Below are positions 1-6,545 of a stretch of 7,689 bases of DNA, one piece after another. A program made the translations under genes and the position numbers. Every line of letters begins with the position of its first letter. Position 1 is the stretch's first letter. The stretch comes from Treponema sp. (lineage in GTDB: Bacteria; Spirochaetota; Spirochaetia; Treponematales; Treponemataceae), in NCBI GenBank assembly GCA_017622055.1, contig JAGARY010000267.1:1-7689 (forward strand), read 5' to 3'. Under the pieces are notes generated by a model. That model ran no database searches and was not told where the DNA came from. It saw only the letters and a program-made list of their open reading frames with translations.

Positions 1-621
1 AAAATATGAAATATTACAATTTATATAATCAGCATATTTTTCAATCCATTTTAATTCAGACAAAGCCTTTTGAAAAATCAAAACATTTCCATCTTCATTA
101 TCTAATCTACATCCACAAGTTAACAAAACTTCGTTATTTTTAATTGTAGTATATACAGAAATTGTATTATCTTTTGAAACTCTTAAACATTGTTTTTCAG
201 AATCAGTAGAAATTTCCGAATTATTTCCAGAACCATAAAGAAATTTCCCTTCAGGATCAAAAATCATTACATTCCATAAATCATATTCTCTACACAAAAA
301 CTTCATAGTTGAAGTAGGAGTAGCAATCTTATCATTCTTCAAAATATTATGTTTAATATAGGATACATCAACACGAAATTGTTTTTGTTCTTCGGAAATT
401 GCATCAAGAATAATGGTTTTACAACGTTCCAAATCTTCTTGATAAGTTTCGTTCATTACTTTTTTTACACCATGCTGTAATGAATAAGCAACAACAACAA
501 TACCAATCAATGCAAACACAATAGTAGGAACTAAAATATTTATATACAAAGAATGACGTTTATTATCGTCCCTCTTTGGCATAGGTATTTTTTTTAATAA
601 ATTCTTAATTTTTTCCTTCAT
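1..621 (-). CDS. Membrane sensor protein, N-terminal part (probable methyl-accepting chemotaxis receptor), runs off the left edge
   Basis: The frame is open for 207 codons from the ATG at 621 to the window edge, with no stop, so the C-terminal part is missing. Seen: a basic cytoplasmic head (residues 1-23, rich in Lys/Arg), one strong membrane segment at about 26-46 (INILVPTIVFALIGIVVVAY), then a soluble region of at least 160 residues. That region contains a PAS/Cache-like stretch around 115-135 (WNVMIFDPEGKFLYGSG) and later VLIFQKALSELKWIEKY. This layout is usual for the periplasmic ligand-binding part of chemotaxis receptors and some sensor kinases or cyclases; the signalling domain that would decide lies outside the window. 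The start at 621 is preferred over an in-frame ATG at 633 because GAAGG (631-627) lies 5 nt before it, whereas 633 has no ribosome site. The gene has its own promoter and is probably transcribed apart from murI. Confidence 0.8.
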   Translation of the reverse strand, partial: MKEKIKNLLKKIPMPKRDDNKRHSLYINILVPTIVFALIGIVVVAYSLQHGVKKVMNETYQEDLERCKTIILDAISEEQKQFRVDVSYIKHNILKNDKIATPTSTMKFLCREYDLWNVMIFDPEGKFLYGSGNNSEISTDSEKQCLRVSKDNTISVYTTIKNNEVLLTCGCRLDNEDGNVLIFQKALSELKWIEKYADYINCNISYF

Positions 622-660
622 AAAAACCTTCATCAAAAGCAATTAATTCTGCAATTTTCA

Positions 661-689
661 ATTATAATATCGGGTATGTTAAAAATCAA
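661..689 (-). promoter_or_regulatory. Sigma-70-type promoter for the membrane sensor gene
   Basis: On the minus strand TTGATT (689-684) and TATAAT (666-661) are separated by exactly 17 bp. The -10 matches the consensus fully and the -35 matches 4 of 6. Transcription would begin near 654, giving a leader of about 33 nt that carries the GAAGG ribosome site before the ATG at 621. It lies in the 102-bp gap after the murI stop, which otherwise holds only a weak all-AT inverted repeat (ATAATT/AATTAT). Confidence 0.65.
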
Positions 690-723
690 ATAATTTCACA
701 ACTTAATTATAAAAATTTATTAC

Positions 724-1593
724 TCACAATACCCCACAAAAATTCAAATTAAATTTTTCACTCAACACATCGTATTCTTTTTGGTCTTCTTTTTCGTTAA
801 AACCTGTAATATACAAGGTGGGGGAAGTCTCCCCCTGGCTCCCAAGTCCAGCCCCAGCCCACTTTGTGTTCTGGGCCGCGGTCTTGTCCGCCACCCCCTC
901 TGCGGGCTCAAACGCCGCCCGCAACGCCTGCTTGTAAACTTCAATGGCGTGCTTTACAACCCCATCTTTTGAATCAACCACTAAAATGTCACTTCCACAC
1001 ACTTGTTGAATCTGATTAGAAATATTTAAAAAATGAGTACAACCTAAAATAATTACATCACAATCATTTTGCTTAAAAAAATCTACAGCAGGAACACAAG
1101 CAGCTTTTATTTCTTCCTGGGTAGCAGTAAAACTTTTTCTTTCTATAAAATCAATAAGTTTGGAATCACCACGCAAAACCATTTTACAATCCCTAGCATA
1201 TTTTTCTTTAAGGGCAAAGTTATAATCACAACTAACTGTAGAATCTGTTGCCAAAAGCCCAAAAACTCTTTTTTTAGATTTTTCTGCAGCAACTTTAATT
1301 GCAGGAACAGTTCCCACAAAAGCAGTTTTTGGAAATGTTTTTCTTAAAGAATCCAAGGCATTTACGCTCATAGTGTTGCAAGCCACAACAATTACCAAAG
1401 GATTAAATTTTTCTATTATTTTTTGCACAAGAGAAGTTACGCATTTTATAATTTCTTCAGAAGATTTTGTTCCATAAGGAAAATTTTTTGTATCTCCAAC
1501 ATAAACACAATTTGCCTGCGGAAGATATTTTTTTAAATGTAACAAATATGGAATTCCGCCAATTCCAGAATCAATAAAAACAAAATCAGTCAT
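724..1593 (-). CDS. murI: Glutamate racemase, with a GC-rich in-frame insert near the C-terminus
   Basis: It interconverts L- and D-glutamate in the cytoplasm, supplying D-Glu for the peptidoglycan stem peptide. The family marks are all present: FIDSGIGG at 6-13 (Asp8/Ser9), the first catalytic cysteine in ACNT (Cys72), the second in GCTH (Cys185, His187), and YVGDTKNFPYG at 31-41. The protein has 289 residues, against about 255-275 for most family members. The excess sits at about residues 225-259, between the helix ending VYKQAL and the strand LYITG, where other racemases have a short variable loop. That stretch is Ala/Gly-rich and encoded by very GC-rich DNA, unlike the rest of the gene. 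The catalytic parts are intact, so the enzyme is probably active. The ATG lies 5 nt after the stop of the zinc-ribbon gene, with GGTGA inside that gene's end as a likely ribosome site, so the two are probably co-transcribed. Confidence 0.95.
   Translation of the reverse strand: MTDFVFIDSGIGGIPYLLHLKKYLPQANCVYVGDTKNFPYGTKSSEEIIKCVTSLVQKIIEKFNPLVIVVACNTMSVNALDSLRKTFPKTAFVGTVPAIKVAAEKSKKRVFGLLATDSTVSCDYNFALKEKYARDCKMVLRGDSKLIDFIERKSFTATQEEIKAACVPAVDFFKQNDCDVIILGCTHFLNISNQIQQVCGSDILVVDSKDGVVKHAIEVYKQALRAAFEPAEGVADKTAAQNTKWAGAGLGSQGETSPTLYITGFNEKEDQKEYDVLSEKFNLNFCGVL
817..930. repeat. GC-rich, hairpin-bounded segment inserted in murI (candidate palindromic repeat element)
   Basis: By hand count positions 817-940 are about 67% G+C, while the flanks are near 30%. 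Two perfect inverted repeats lie at or near its ends: GGGGGA/TCCCCC with a 4-nt loop (820-835), and TGCGGGC/GCCCGCA with a 9-nt loop (901-907 and 917-923). A CCGCGG palindrome lies between them. The segment is read in frame through murI and encodes about residues 225-259 (Arg-Ala-Ala-Phe-Glu-Pro to Ser-Pro-Thr). Its limits are approximate; only the change in composition and the hairpins set them. Similar behaviour is known for Rickettsia palindromic elements, which insert in frame into surface loops. No second copy is present in this window, so its repeat nature is inferred. Confidence 0.5.
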
Positions 1594-1598
1594 AAAAA

Positions 1599-1883
1599 TT
1601 AATCACCAAACAAAGCATTAAAAGCATTTTTTGCATCTTGGGCTTTTTTAGTTGCTTCAGAATTATTAATTACAGAATTTCCAACTTGAAAAAAATCACA
1701 AAAATTGGCTTTTTCTTTATCAGAAACTAAAGAATCTACAGATTCCCTACAATCATAGTGACTTCCAGGCGCATAAAATTTGCAACCTTTGCAACTGTGA
1801 AGATCTGCATGACAACTTGAACATTCTGAGTTTCTAAAAACAGAATCTATATTATTTTCTTTTCCACATTTCCAACAAATCAT
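1599..1883 (-). CDS. Small zinc-ribbon protein with eight cysteines, function unknown
   Basis: This 94-residue protein has two clear metal-binding clusters: CxxC at 3/6 with CxxC at 21/24, then CxxC at 31/34 followed by Cys45 and Cys62. Together they could bind two zinc ions. His25, His29 and His42 lie among them. The middle (LHSCKGCKFYAPGSHYDCRE, 28-47) and KEKANFCDFF (56-65) look like conserved family cores. The tail from about 70 is polar and probably helical. There is no signal peptide or membrane segment, so it should be cytoplasmic. I know of no proven function; zinc ribbons of this kind often bind nucleic acid or protein. It is the first gene of a unit with murI, 5 nt downstream. A promoter with a full -10 match lies just before the ATG at 1883, which leaves a leader of only about 8 nt, and the ribosome site is weak. 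Confidence 0.85.
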   Translation of the reverse strand: MICWKCGKENNIDSVFRNSECSSCHADLHSCKGCKFYAPGSHYDCRESVDSLVSDKEKANFCDFFQVGNSVINNSEATKKAQDAKNAFNALFGD

Positions 1884-1897
1884 AAACTTATTTTAGA

Positions 1898-1926
1898 ATT
1901 ATAAACACAAGTGGTCAAGTTGTGAA
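1898..1926 (-). promoter_or_regulatory. Strong sigma-70-type promoter for the zinc-ribbon/murI unit
   Basis: On the minus strand TTCACA (1926-1921, 5 of 6 to consensus) and TATAAT (1903-1898, full match) are separated by exactly 17 bp. The expected start near 1891 leaves a very short leader before the ATG at 1883. A TTGACC nearby (about 9 bp before the -10) is too close to act as the -35 for this -10. Confidence 0.65.
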
Positions 1927-1979
1927 TATAAAGCAAACAAAACAAAATATTTAGTGAATCTTTTAGTAAAATATGCTAG

Positions 1980-2007
1980 TATTATAGATGTAGATAAAGA
2001 AACGGAG
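1980..2007 (+). promoter_or_regulatory. Possible -10 and the ribosome binding site before the aldehyde dehydrogenase gene
   Basis: TATTAT at 1980-1985 is a 5-of-6 match to a -10 box, with no convincing -35 at the right distance. GGAG at 2004-2007 lies 8 nt before the ATG at 2016 and supports that start. The ribosome site is clear; the promoter is weak and tentative. It diverges from the promoter at 1898-1926 within the 132-bp space between the two genes. Confidence 0.4.
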
Positions 2008-2015
2008 TTATTTTT

Positions 2016-3395
2016 ATGGACAAAACAATTATTCAACAAAATCTTTATATGCAAAAAGCATTTTTTACTTCTGGAACAACTCAAAATATAAAATTCAGAA
2101 GAGAATCATTACAAAAACTTTATACAACTATTTCAAATAAAAAAGACGCAATTGAAGAAGCTCTAAAAAAAGATTTAGGAAAATCTTCAATGGAAGGTTT
2201 TATGTGTGAAGTTGGTCTTGTGATTGAAGAAATAAAATTTATGCTAAAACACTTAAAATCTTTTTCAAAAGAAAAAAAAGTTCCAACACCAATAACAAAT
2301 TTTCATTCTGTAAGCAAAATTAAACCATCTCCTTATGGTGTTTGTTTAATTATGAGTCCTTGGAATTATCCATTTTTATTAACAATGACTCCTTTGGTAG
2401 ACGCTCTTGCAGCAGGAAACACAGCATTTGTAAAACCTAGTGCTTATTCTCCAAATACAAGTAACATTATTAAAGAAATTCTTGAAGAAACATTTTCACC
2501 AGAATATGTAACTGTAGTTACTGGTGGTCGTGAAGAAAATGAATATTTATTAAGTCAAAAATTCAACTATATTTTCTTTACTGGCAGCAAAGAAGTTGGA
2601 AAACTTGTAATGCAAAAAGCTTCAGAAAACTTAATTCCTGTAACTTTGGAATTAGGTGGAAAAAGTCCATGTATTGTAGATGAATCTGCAAATATAAAAT
2701 TGGCTGCAAAAAGAATTGTTTTTGGAAAATTCTTAAATTGTGGTCAAACTTGCGTTGCACCAGATTATATTTTGTGTCATAAATCCGTAAAAGATGAACT
2801 TGTTGCTGAATTAAAAAAACAAATTCAACTTCAATTTGGAACAAATCCTTTAGAAAACAAAAACTATGGAAAAATAATCAATAAAAAGCACTTTGACCGC
2901 TTGCTTGGTTTAATTAATAAAGAAAAAGTTGTTCACGGTGGAAACAGTAACGAAGCAACTCTTCAAATTGAACCAACTATTATGGATAACGTTGCATTTG
3001 AAGATTCTGTAATGCTTGAAGAGATTTTTGGACCAATAATGCCAATTGTAACTTATTCTTATCTTGATGTTGCAATTGATTCAATTAACACAAAAGATGC
3101 TCCTTTGGCTTTGTATATTTTTACTTCTAAAAAAGAAGTTGCAAATAAAGTTACAGAGCAATGTACATTTGGCGGTTGTTGTGTAAACGATACAATTATG
3201 CATTTAGTTTCTACACACCTACCATTTGGTGGTGTTGGAGAAAGTGGAATGGGGTCTTACCACGGAAAATTTGGTTTTGACACATTTAGCCACAACAAAA
3301 GCATTTTGAATAAAAAAACATGGATTGATTTACCAATGCGATATCAACCTTATCAAGAAAAATTTGAAAAATTAATACGATTTATTTTGCGCTAA
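2016..3395 (+). CDS. NAD(P)-dependent aldehyde dehydrogenase, class 3 (ALDH3/YwdH-like)
   Basis: It oxidises an aldehyde to the carboxylic acid with NAD(P)+ through a covalent thiohemiacetal. At 459 residues it has the usual class 3 length, shorter than the roughly 500 of other ALDHs. Visible sites: SPWNYP with oxyanion Asn117, FVKPS with cofactor Lys140, FTGS at 188-191, ELGGK with general base Glu212, GQTC with catalytic Cys246, EEIFGP at 335-340, PFGG at 403-406, and the C-terminal FSHNKS typical of this class. The family often acts on medium- or long-chain aldehydes, but the substrate cannot be read here. There is no hydrophobic C-terminal anchor like that of the membrane-bound fatty aldehyde enzymes. 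GGAG 8 nt upstream supports the start. It leads a likely operon, with the next gene 23 nt downstream. Every key residue is present, so an active cytoplasmic enzyme is expected. Confidence 0.93.
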   Translation: MDKTIIQQNLYMQKAFFTSGTTQNIKFRRESLQKLYTTISNKKDAIEEALKKDLGKSSMEGFMCEVGLVIEEIKFMLKHLKSFSKEKKVPTPITNFHSVSKIKPSPYGVCLIMSPWNYPFLLTMTPLVDALAAGNTAFVKPSAYSPNTSNIIKEILEETFSPEYVTVVTGGREENEYLLSQKFNYIFFTGSKEVGKLVMQKASENLIPVTLELGGKSPCIVDESANIKLAAKRIVFGKFLNCGQTCVAPDYILCHKSVKDELVAELKKQIQLQFGTNPLENKNYGKIINKKHFDRLLGLINKEKVVHGGNSNEATLQIEPTIMDNVAFEDSVMLEEIFGPIMPIVTYSYLDVAIDSINTKDAPLALYIFTSKKEVANKVTEQCTFGGCCVNDTIMHLVSTHLPFGGVGESGMGSYHGKFGFDTFSHNKSILNKKTWIDLPMRYQPYQEKFEKLIRFILR

Positions 3396-3418
3396 AATTG
3401 TAAAATCAAGAGGCTTTT

Positions 3419-4069
3419 ATGTTTACACAAAATAAATGTTTGGTTCCATATTGTAAAAACAACGCATTATCTTCTTTTGACAAGGACGGAAATCTAACAA
3501 AAGAAAAAAACTATTGTTTAGAACACATTCCAAATCCTGGAAAATCAAAAGAAGATATTTACAAATACATTAATTCCACGCAAACAATTGTAGGATTAAA
3601 TGCCAGCGGCATAATTTTTACAAATATTGATTTTTCAAACAAAAGATTTTATGGATGTAATTTTTCTCACTGCACATTTTCAAATATTCAATCATCGGAA
3701 TTGCGATTAAAAATGTGCATTTTTGATTTTGCAAATTTCACAGACTGCAATTTTATAAAAAGTAATATTATGTTTTCATCATTTTCTGGTTGCATTTTTT
3801 CTCATACACTTTTTACAACTAGTGATTTAATTCAAACAAATTACAATGGAATAAAAGCTTATCAATCTTCTTTTGATAATTCAGACTTATTTAACTCAAG
3901 ATTCATAAAATCAACTTTGGTTGATACATCATTTAGAAATTGTAACGTAAAAAAAACAATGTTCATTGATATTGAACAATCTAATGTTTCTTTTAAAATG
4001 TCAAATACTCGTGAAGCCATTTTTGACAAGGATGGAAGTGAATTGTATCTAGGAGTAAAAACAGAATGA
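3419..4069 (+). CDS. Pentapeptide-repeat protein with an N-terminal Cys/His head
   Basis: The protein has 216 residues. From about 57 to 202 it shows a run of five-residue units with Phe, Leu or Ile in the centre (IDFSN, CNFSH, CTFSN, CIFDF, ANFTD, CNFIK, SSFSG, CIFSH and so on), which should fold as a right-handed quadrilateral beta-helix. The units are degenerate and often begin with Cys instead of the usual Ala. Residues 1-40 are different: Cys7-x4-Cys12 and Cys33-x2-His36 could form a small zinc site. There is no signal peptide or membrane segment. Some pentapeptide proteins protect DNA gyrase, such as Qnr and MfpA, but most have no known role, and nothing here supports gyrase binding. 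AAGAGG 5 nt before the ATG supports the start. The stop overlaps the next start as ATGA, so translation of the two is probably coupled. Confidence 0.8.
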   Translation: MFTQNKCLVPYCKNNALSSFDKDGNLTKEKNYCLEHIPNPGKSKEDIYKYINSTQTIVGLNASGIIFTNIDFSNKRFYGCNFSHCTFSNIQSSELRLKMCIFDFANFTDCNFIKSNIMFSSFSGCIFSHTLFTTSDLIQTNYNGIKAYQSSFDNSDLFNSRFIKSTLVDTSFRNCNVKKTMFIDIEQSNVSFKMSNTREAIFDKDGSELYLGVKTE

Positions 4070-4644
4070 AAATTTATTTCCACTTGAACATAGAAGGATT
4101 TTCAAATTGTTATTTGGTTGTAAATGAAGAATCAAAAGAAGCAATTATTGTTGATCCAGGAAGAATGACAAAAGAACTAATTTCTCAACTTGAAGAACAG
4201 CATTTAAAATTAGTTGCAGTTTTAATTACCCATAACCACGGAAGCCACGTTCATGGATTAAAAACTTTGCGAAAGATTTATAATCCCAAAATTTTTGCAG
4301 CAGATTGGGAAGTTGCAAAAAATGATACAACTGTCATTACCGGAGACGGAAAAGTAAAAATAGCAAAAATGACTGTCCACTACACCGCTCTTCCTGGTCA
4401 CACTTCAGATTCTGTAATATTTCAAATTGGGAACTTACTCTTTACAGGAGACGTACTTTCGGCAGGTCTTTTAGGGTCAACAAACTCCAGTTATTCAGAT
4501 TTTATTTTGCGGTCAAACATTGAACAAAAAATATACTCACAACAAGATGGACTAATTTTAATGCCTGGTCATGGACCTCCAACAACATTGGAAGCCGCAA
4601 AGGCATTCAACTTAAACAAAAGTAACGTTTCTAACCAAAACTAA
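4066..4644 (+). CDS. Metallo-beta-lactamase-fold hydrolase, glyoxalase II-like, with altered metal motif
   Basis: The 192-residue single-domain protein has the order of motifs of the glyoxalase II/MBL superfamily: VDPG with Asp30, the HxHxDH region as THNHGSH (His56, His58, His61), PGHTSDS with His112, FTGD with Asp129, and MPGHGPPTT with His169. The Asp of HxHxDH, a ligand of the second metal and often called the catalytic base, is Ser60 here (codon AGC at 4243-4245). All other ligands are kept. It may bind one metal or have altered chemistry. Likely substrates in the family are thioesters such as S-lactoylglutathione, or other small esters, but the change makes any transfer of function unsafe. 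The ATG overlaps the stop of the pentapeptide gene (ATGA). Its own stop overlaps the stop of the convergent protease-like gene by 4 bp. There is no signal peptide, so it is cytoplasmic. Confidence 0.88.
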   Translation: MKIYFHLNIEGFSNCYLVVNEESKEAIIVDPGRMTKELISQLEEQHLKLVAVLITHNHGSHVHGLKTLRKIYNPKIFAADWEVAKNDTTVITGDGKVKIAKMTVHYTALPGHTSDSVIFQIGNLLFTGDVLSAGLLGSTNSSYSDFILRSNIEQKIYSQQDGLILMPGHGPPTTLEAAKAFNLNKSNVSNQN

Positions 4645-6497
4645 TTTTTATTTACAATTGCAATATTTCCGCACACAATTCCGTATTTGTCAAAAACAAA
4701 TTCGTTTAAAGCTATTGCGGCATCTTCAAAACCACGACCTTTATTATTGCGAACATAAGCAGCTAAATCTGGAGTGTATTCAAAAACAGATTTCCAATTT
4801 GACCAATTTACAAAGTTTTTGCCAACTTCATTCAAAGGTTGCTGCATTGTGTATGCCATAAATTCATTTTGCATAAGATATTCGTCATTTTGGTCATAAC
4901 CAAGATTTTTCTGAGAAGCAAAATAATCTTTTAAAAATTGCAATGAATATTGGTCCATTGTGTGGTAAACAGCAGAAACATAATTTCTAAATTCCACATC
5001 TCTAAAATAAAGAGTATGCCAACCTTCATGAGCAAGCAATCTACGACGTGACCAACCTGGTGTTTCTTGAGAAATTGAAACAATGCCACCTTCATTTGGC
5101 ATTACAACATCTCCATCCATATAGATTAAATTATTTTCCAAAAGAATACGTTTTAATAATTCTTCTTCATAATTCAATTGAACATTTACTTCTTTTGCTT
5201 TATTAAAGAATTTTGCCATGGAATCTGCACTGTAATCGTGGGCATTAAAGCCATGTTTTCCTTCAAGTTGTTGATTTGTTAAAATTTTTCCTTTATATCC
5301 TTGTTTTTCAACAAAAAAAGCCAATCTTCTAAAAAATCTATTTTGAACATCATAATCTTTTGTATCAAAAAATAAAATTCTATCAAATCTGTCCCATTCA
5401 AAAATTTCATAATCAACAGTGCGCCAAACATCAGAAGGATAATTCAAAATTAACCCAGGATCTGTGATTATTGGAACAAGAATTTCTTTTTCATTTTTAT
5501 TTTGTTTTCCAAGTTTTAAAATAATTGAATCTACTTCAGATTTCCCTTCTTTTAAATTTACATACGAAAAAGATTCTTTTAATGCAGAAGAAGGAATTTG
5601 AACATTTTCAACACCTTTCATGTTATTCACAAAAAATTTTTCACCACCAAATAAAACTTCCACAGAAGAAATATCTTCCAATGTAGATTTATTTTCTTGG
5701 TTTTGAGTAAAAGAAATTTCATAAATTGGCATTGTTTTTAAACTTGTGTTTACAGTTGGAAAAACCATACTTCCTCCTGTAAAATCAAATGAAGAATTAG
5801 AAAAATCTACAACTCCCCCATTTGGTGCAAAACCATAAAATGGAATATCTATGGAAGAATCAAAACCAATATTTGCAGGTGCAATGCAACAACCAATTAT
5901 ATAAGATTTTATTGTAGAATAAACAAAAAATCCTTGTGGAACTTGCAAAATGCCATTTTTATCTTTTTGAAGTGCAATAGAATAATCAACAACTTCAGGA
6001 CTATCAACTTGGTTGGCAATTATTGAATTTAATCTGTTTAATTCAAAATCATCTTTTAAAAGTTTTCCATTTTCAGTAAATTGATTATCAGATAAAAATC
6101 CGTATTTAAAAATAATAGAATCTTTATAATTAAATAATTCTTTTTGTTTTTTTGTTGGAACATTTTTTACTCTTATAATTACAGAACAAGAACCATTTTC
6201 ATCATAAGTTGATTTTATAATTTCTTTTTGATCTTCTGTAAATTTAAAAAAAGCATAATCTGTATTTTTTATTGAACCTCTTCTGGCATTTCCACCTAAA
6301 GCAATTAAAGAAGTTTTATTTTCATTTATTAAACTTTCAACTTTTACAACAGAAACATTTTTTTGAGTAATCAAAATAATTCCAAGAACAAGGTTTGCAA
6401 TTACTAAAACTACAATAAGAGCTAAAATAATCTTTTTTTGGAATTCTAGATTTTTTATATATTCAATAATTTTTTTAATTTTTTCTAAAAACTTCAT
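4641..6497 (-). CDS. Membrane-anchored putative zinc metallopeptidase (HEGWH), family not recognised
   Basis: The protein has 618 residues. A Lys-rich head (1-22) is followed by one membrane segment at about 23-44 (IILALIVVLVIANLVLGI), which predicts N-in/C-out topology and a large periplasmic part. Residues about 50-350 look beta-rich and have no motif I know. From about 365 a different region follows (FDRILFFDTKDYDVQ, RRLAFFVEKQGYKG, NAHDYSADSM). The zinc signature is LLAHEGWH: His490 and His494 as ligands, Glu491 catalytic. Glu545 in NEFMAYTMQQP, 51 residues on, is the likely third ligand, as in gluzincins. No known peptidase family fits from memory, so the substrate is unknown; exported protein or cell-wall peptide are guesses. 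The start is the ATG at 6497, with only a weak A-rich AAAGA before it and a possible -10 very close. Its TAG overlaps the TAA of the metallo-hydrolase gene. Confidence 0.75.
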   Translation of the reverse strand: MKFLEKIKKIIEYIKNLEFQKKIILALIVVLVIANLVLGIILITQKNVSVVKVESLINENKTSLIALGGNARRGSIKNTDYAFFKFTEDQKEIIKSTYDENGSCSVIIRVKNVPTKKQKELFNYKDSIIFKYGFLSDNQFTENGKLLKDDFELNRLNSIIANQVDSPEVVDYSIALQKDKNGILQVPQGFFVYSTIKSYIIGCCIAPANIGFDSSIDIPFYGFAPNGGVVDFSNSSFDFTGGSMVFPTVNTSLKTMPIYEISFTQNQENKSTLEDISSVEVLFGGEKFFVNNMKGVENVQIPSSALKESFSYVNLKEGKSEVDSIILKLGKQNKNEKEILVPIITDPGLILNYPSDVWRTVDYEIFEWDRFDRILFFDTKDYDVQNRFFRRLAFFVEKQGYKGKILTNQQLEGKHGFNAHDYSADSMAKFFNKAKEVNVQLNYEEELLKRILLENNLIYMDGDVVMPNEGGIVSISQETPGWSRRRLLAHEGWHTLYFRDVEFRNYVSAVYHTMDQYSLQFLKDYFASQKNLGYDQNDEYLMQNEFMAYTMQQPLNEVGKNFVNWSNWKSVFEYTPDLAAYVRNNKGRGFEDAAIALNEFVFDKYGIVCGNIAIVNKN

Positions 6498-6545
6498 ATC
6501 TTTTTATACTGTATCATTATTTCAAAAAAGTTTATACTATTATTT
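6498..6545. promoter_or_regulatory. 48-bp divergent intergenic region with two close-set -10-like boxes
   Basis: On the plus strand TATACT (6533-6538) ends 7 nt before the ATG at 6546. On the minus strand TATAAA (6508-6503) ends 5 nt before the ATG at 6497. If both are real -10 boxes the two mRNAs would start at or next to their start codons, that is, be leaderless or nearly so. No good -35 box or Shine-Dalgarno site is seen for either. The octamer TTTATACT occurs twice in direct orientation (6503-6510 and 6531-6538), 28 bp apart. AT-rich sequence makes such boxes easy to find by chance. Confidence 0.3.

Noticed and set aside
690..723. Terminator after murI
   Set aside because: Only an all-AT 6-bp inverted repeat (ATAATT/AATTAT) is present. 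It is too weak and too easy to find by chance in such AT-rich sequence.
762..972. Open frames on both strands overlapping the 3' part of murI (762-944 minus, 781-972 plus)
   Set aside because: They exist because the GC-rich insert has few stop codons in any frame. The peptides are Pro/Arg-rich without any motif, and murI clearly uses another frame.
1069..1347. 92-residue plus-strand frame antisense to murI
   Set aside because: It lies wholly within conserved murI sequence, has a biased Phe/Lys/Ser composition and no ribosome site of note.
1899..2084. 61-residue minus-strand frame across the promoter region and the start of the aldehyde dehydrogenase gene
   Set aside because: It overlaps both the zinc-ribbon promoter and the dehydrogenase start, and shows no protein features.
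2578..2844. 88-residue minus-strand frame within the aldehyde dehydrogenase gene
   Set aside because: It is antisense to the catalytic core, whose motifs are certain. The Gln/Leu/Phe-rich peptide is typical of a shadow.
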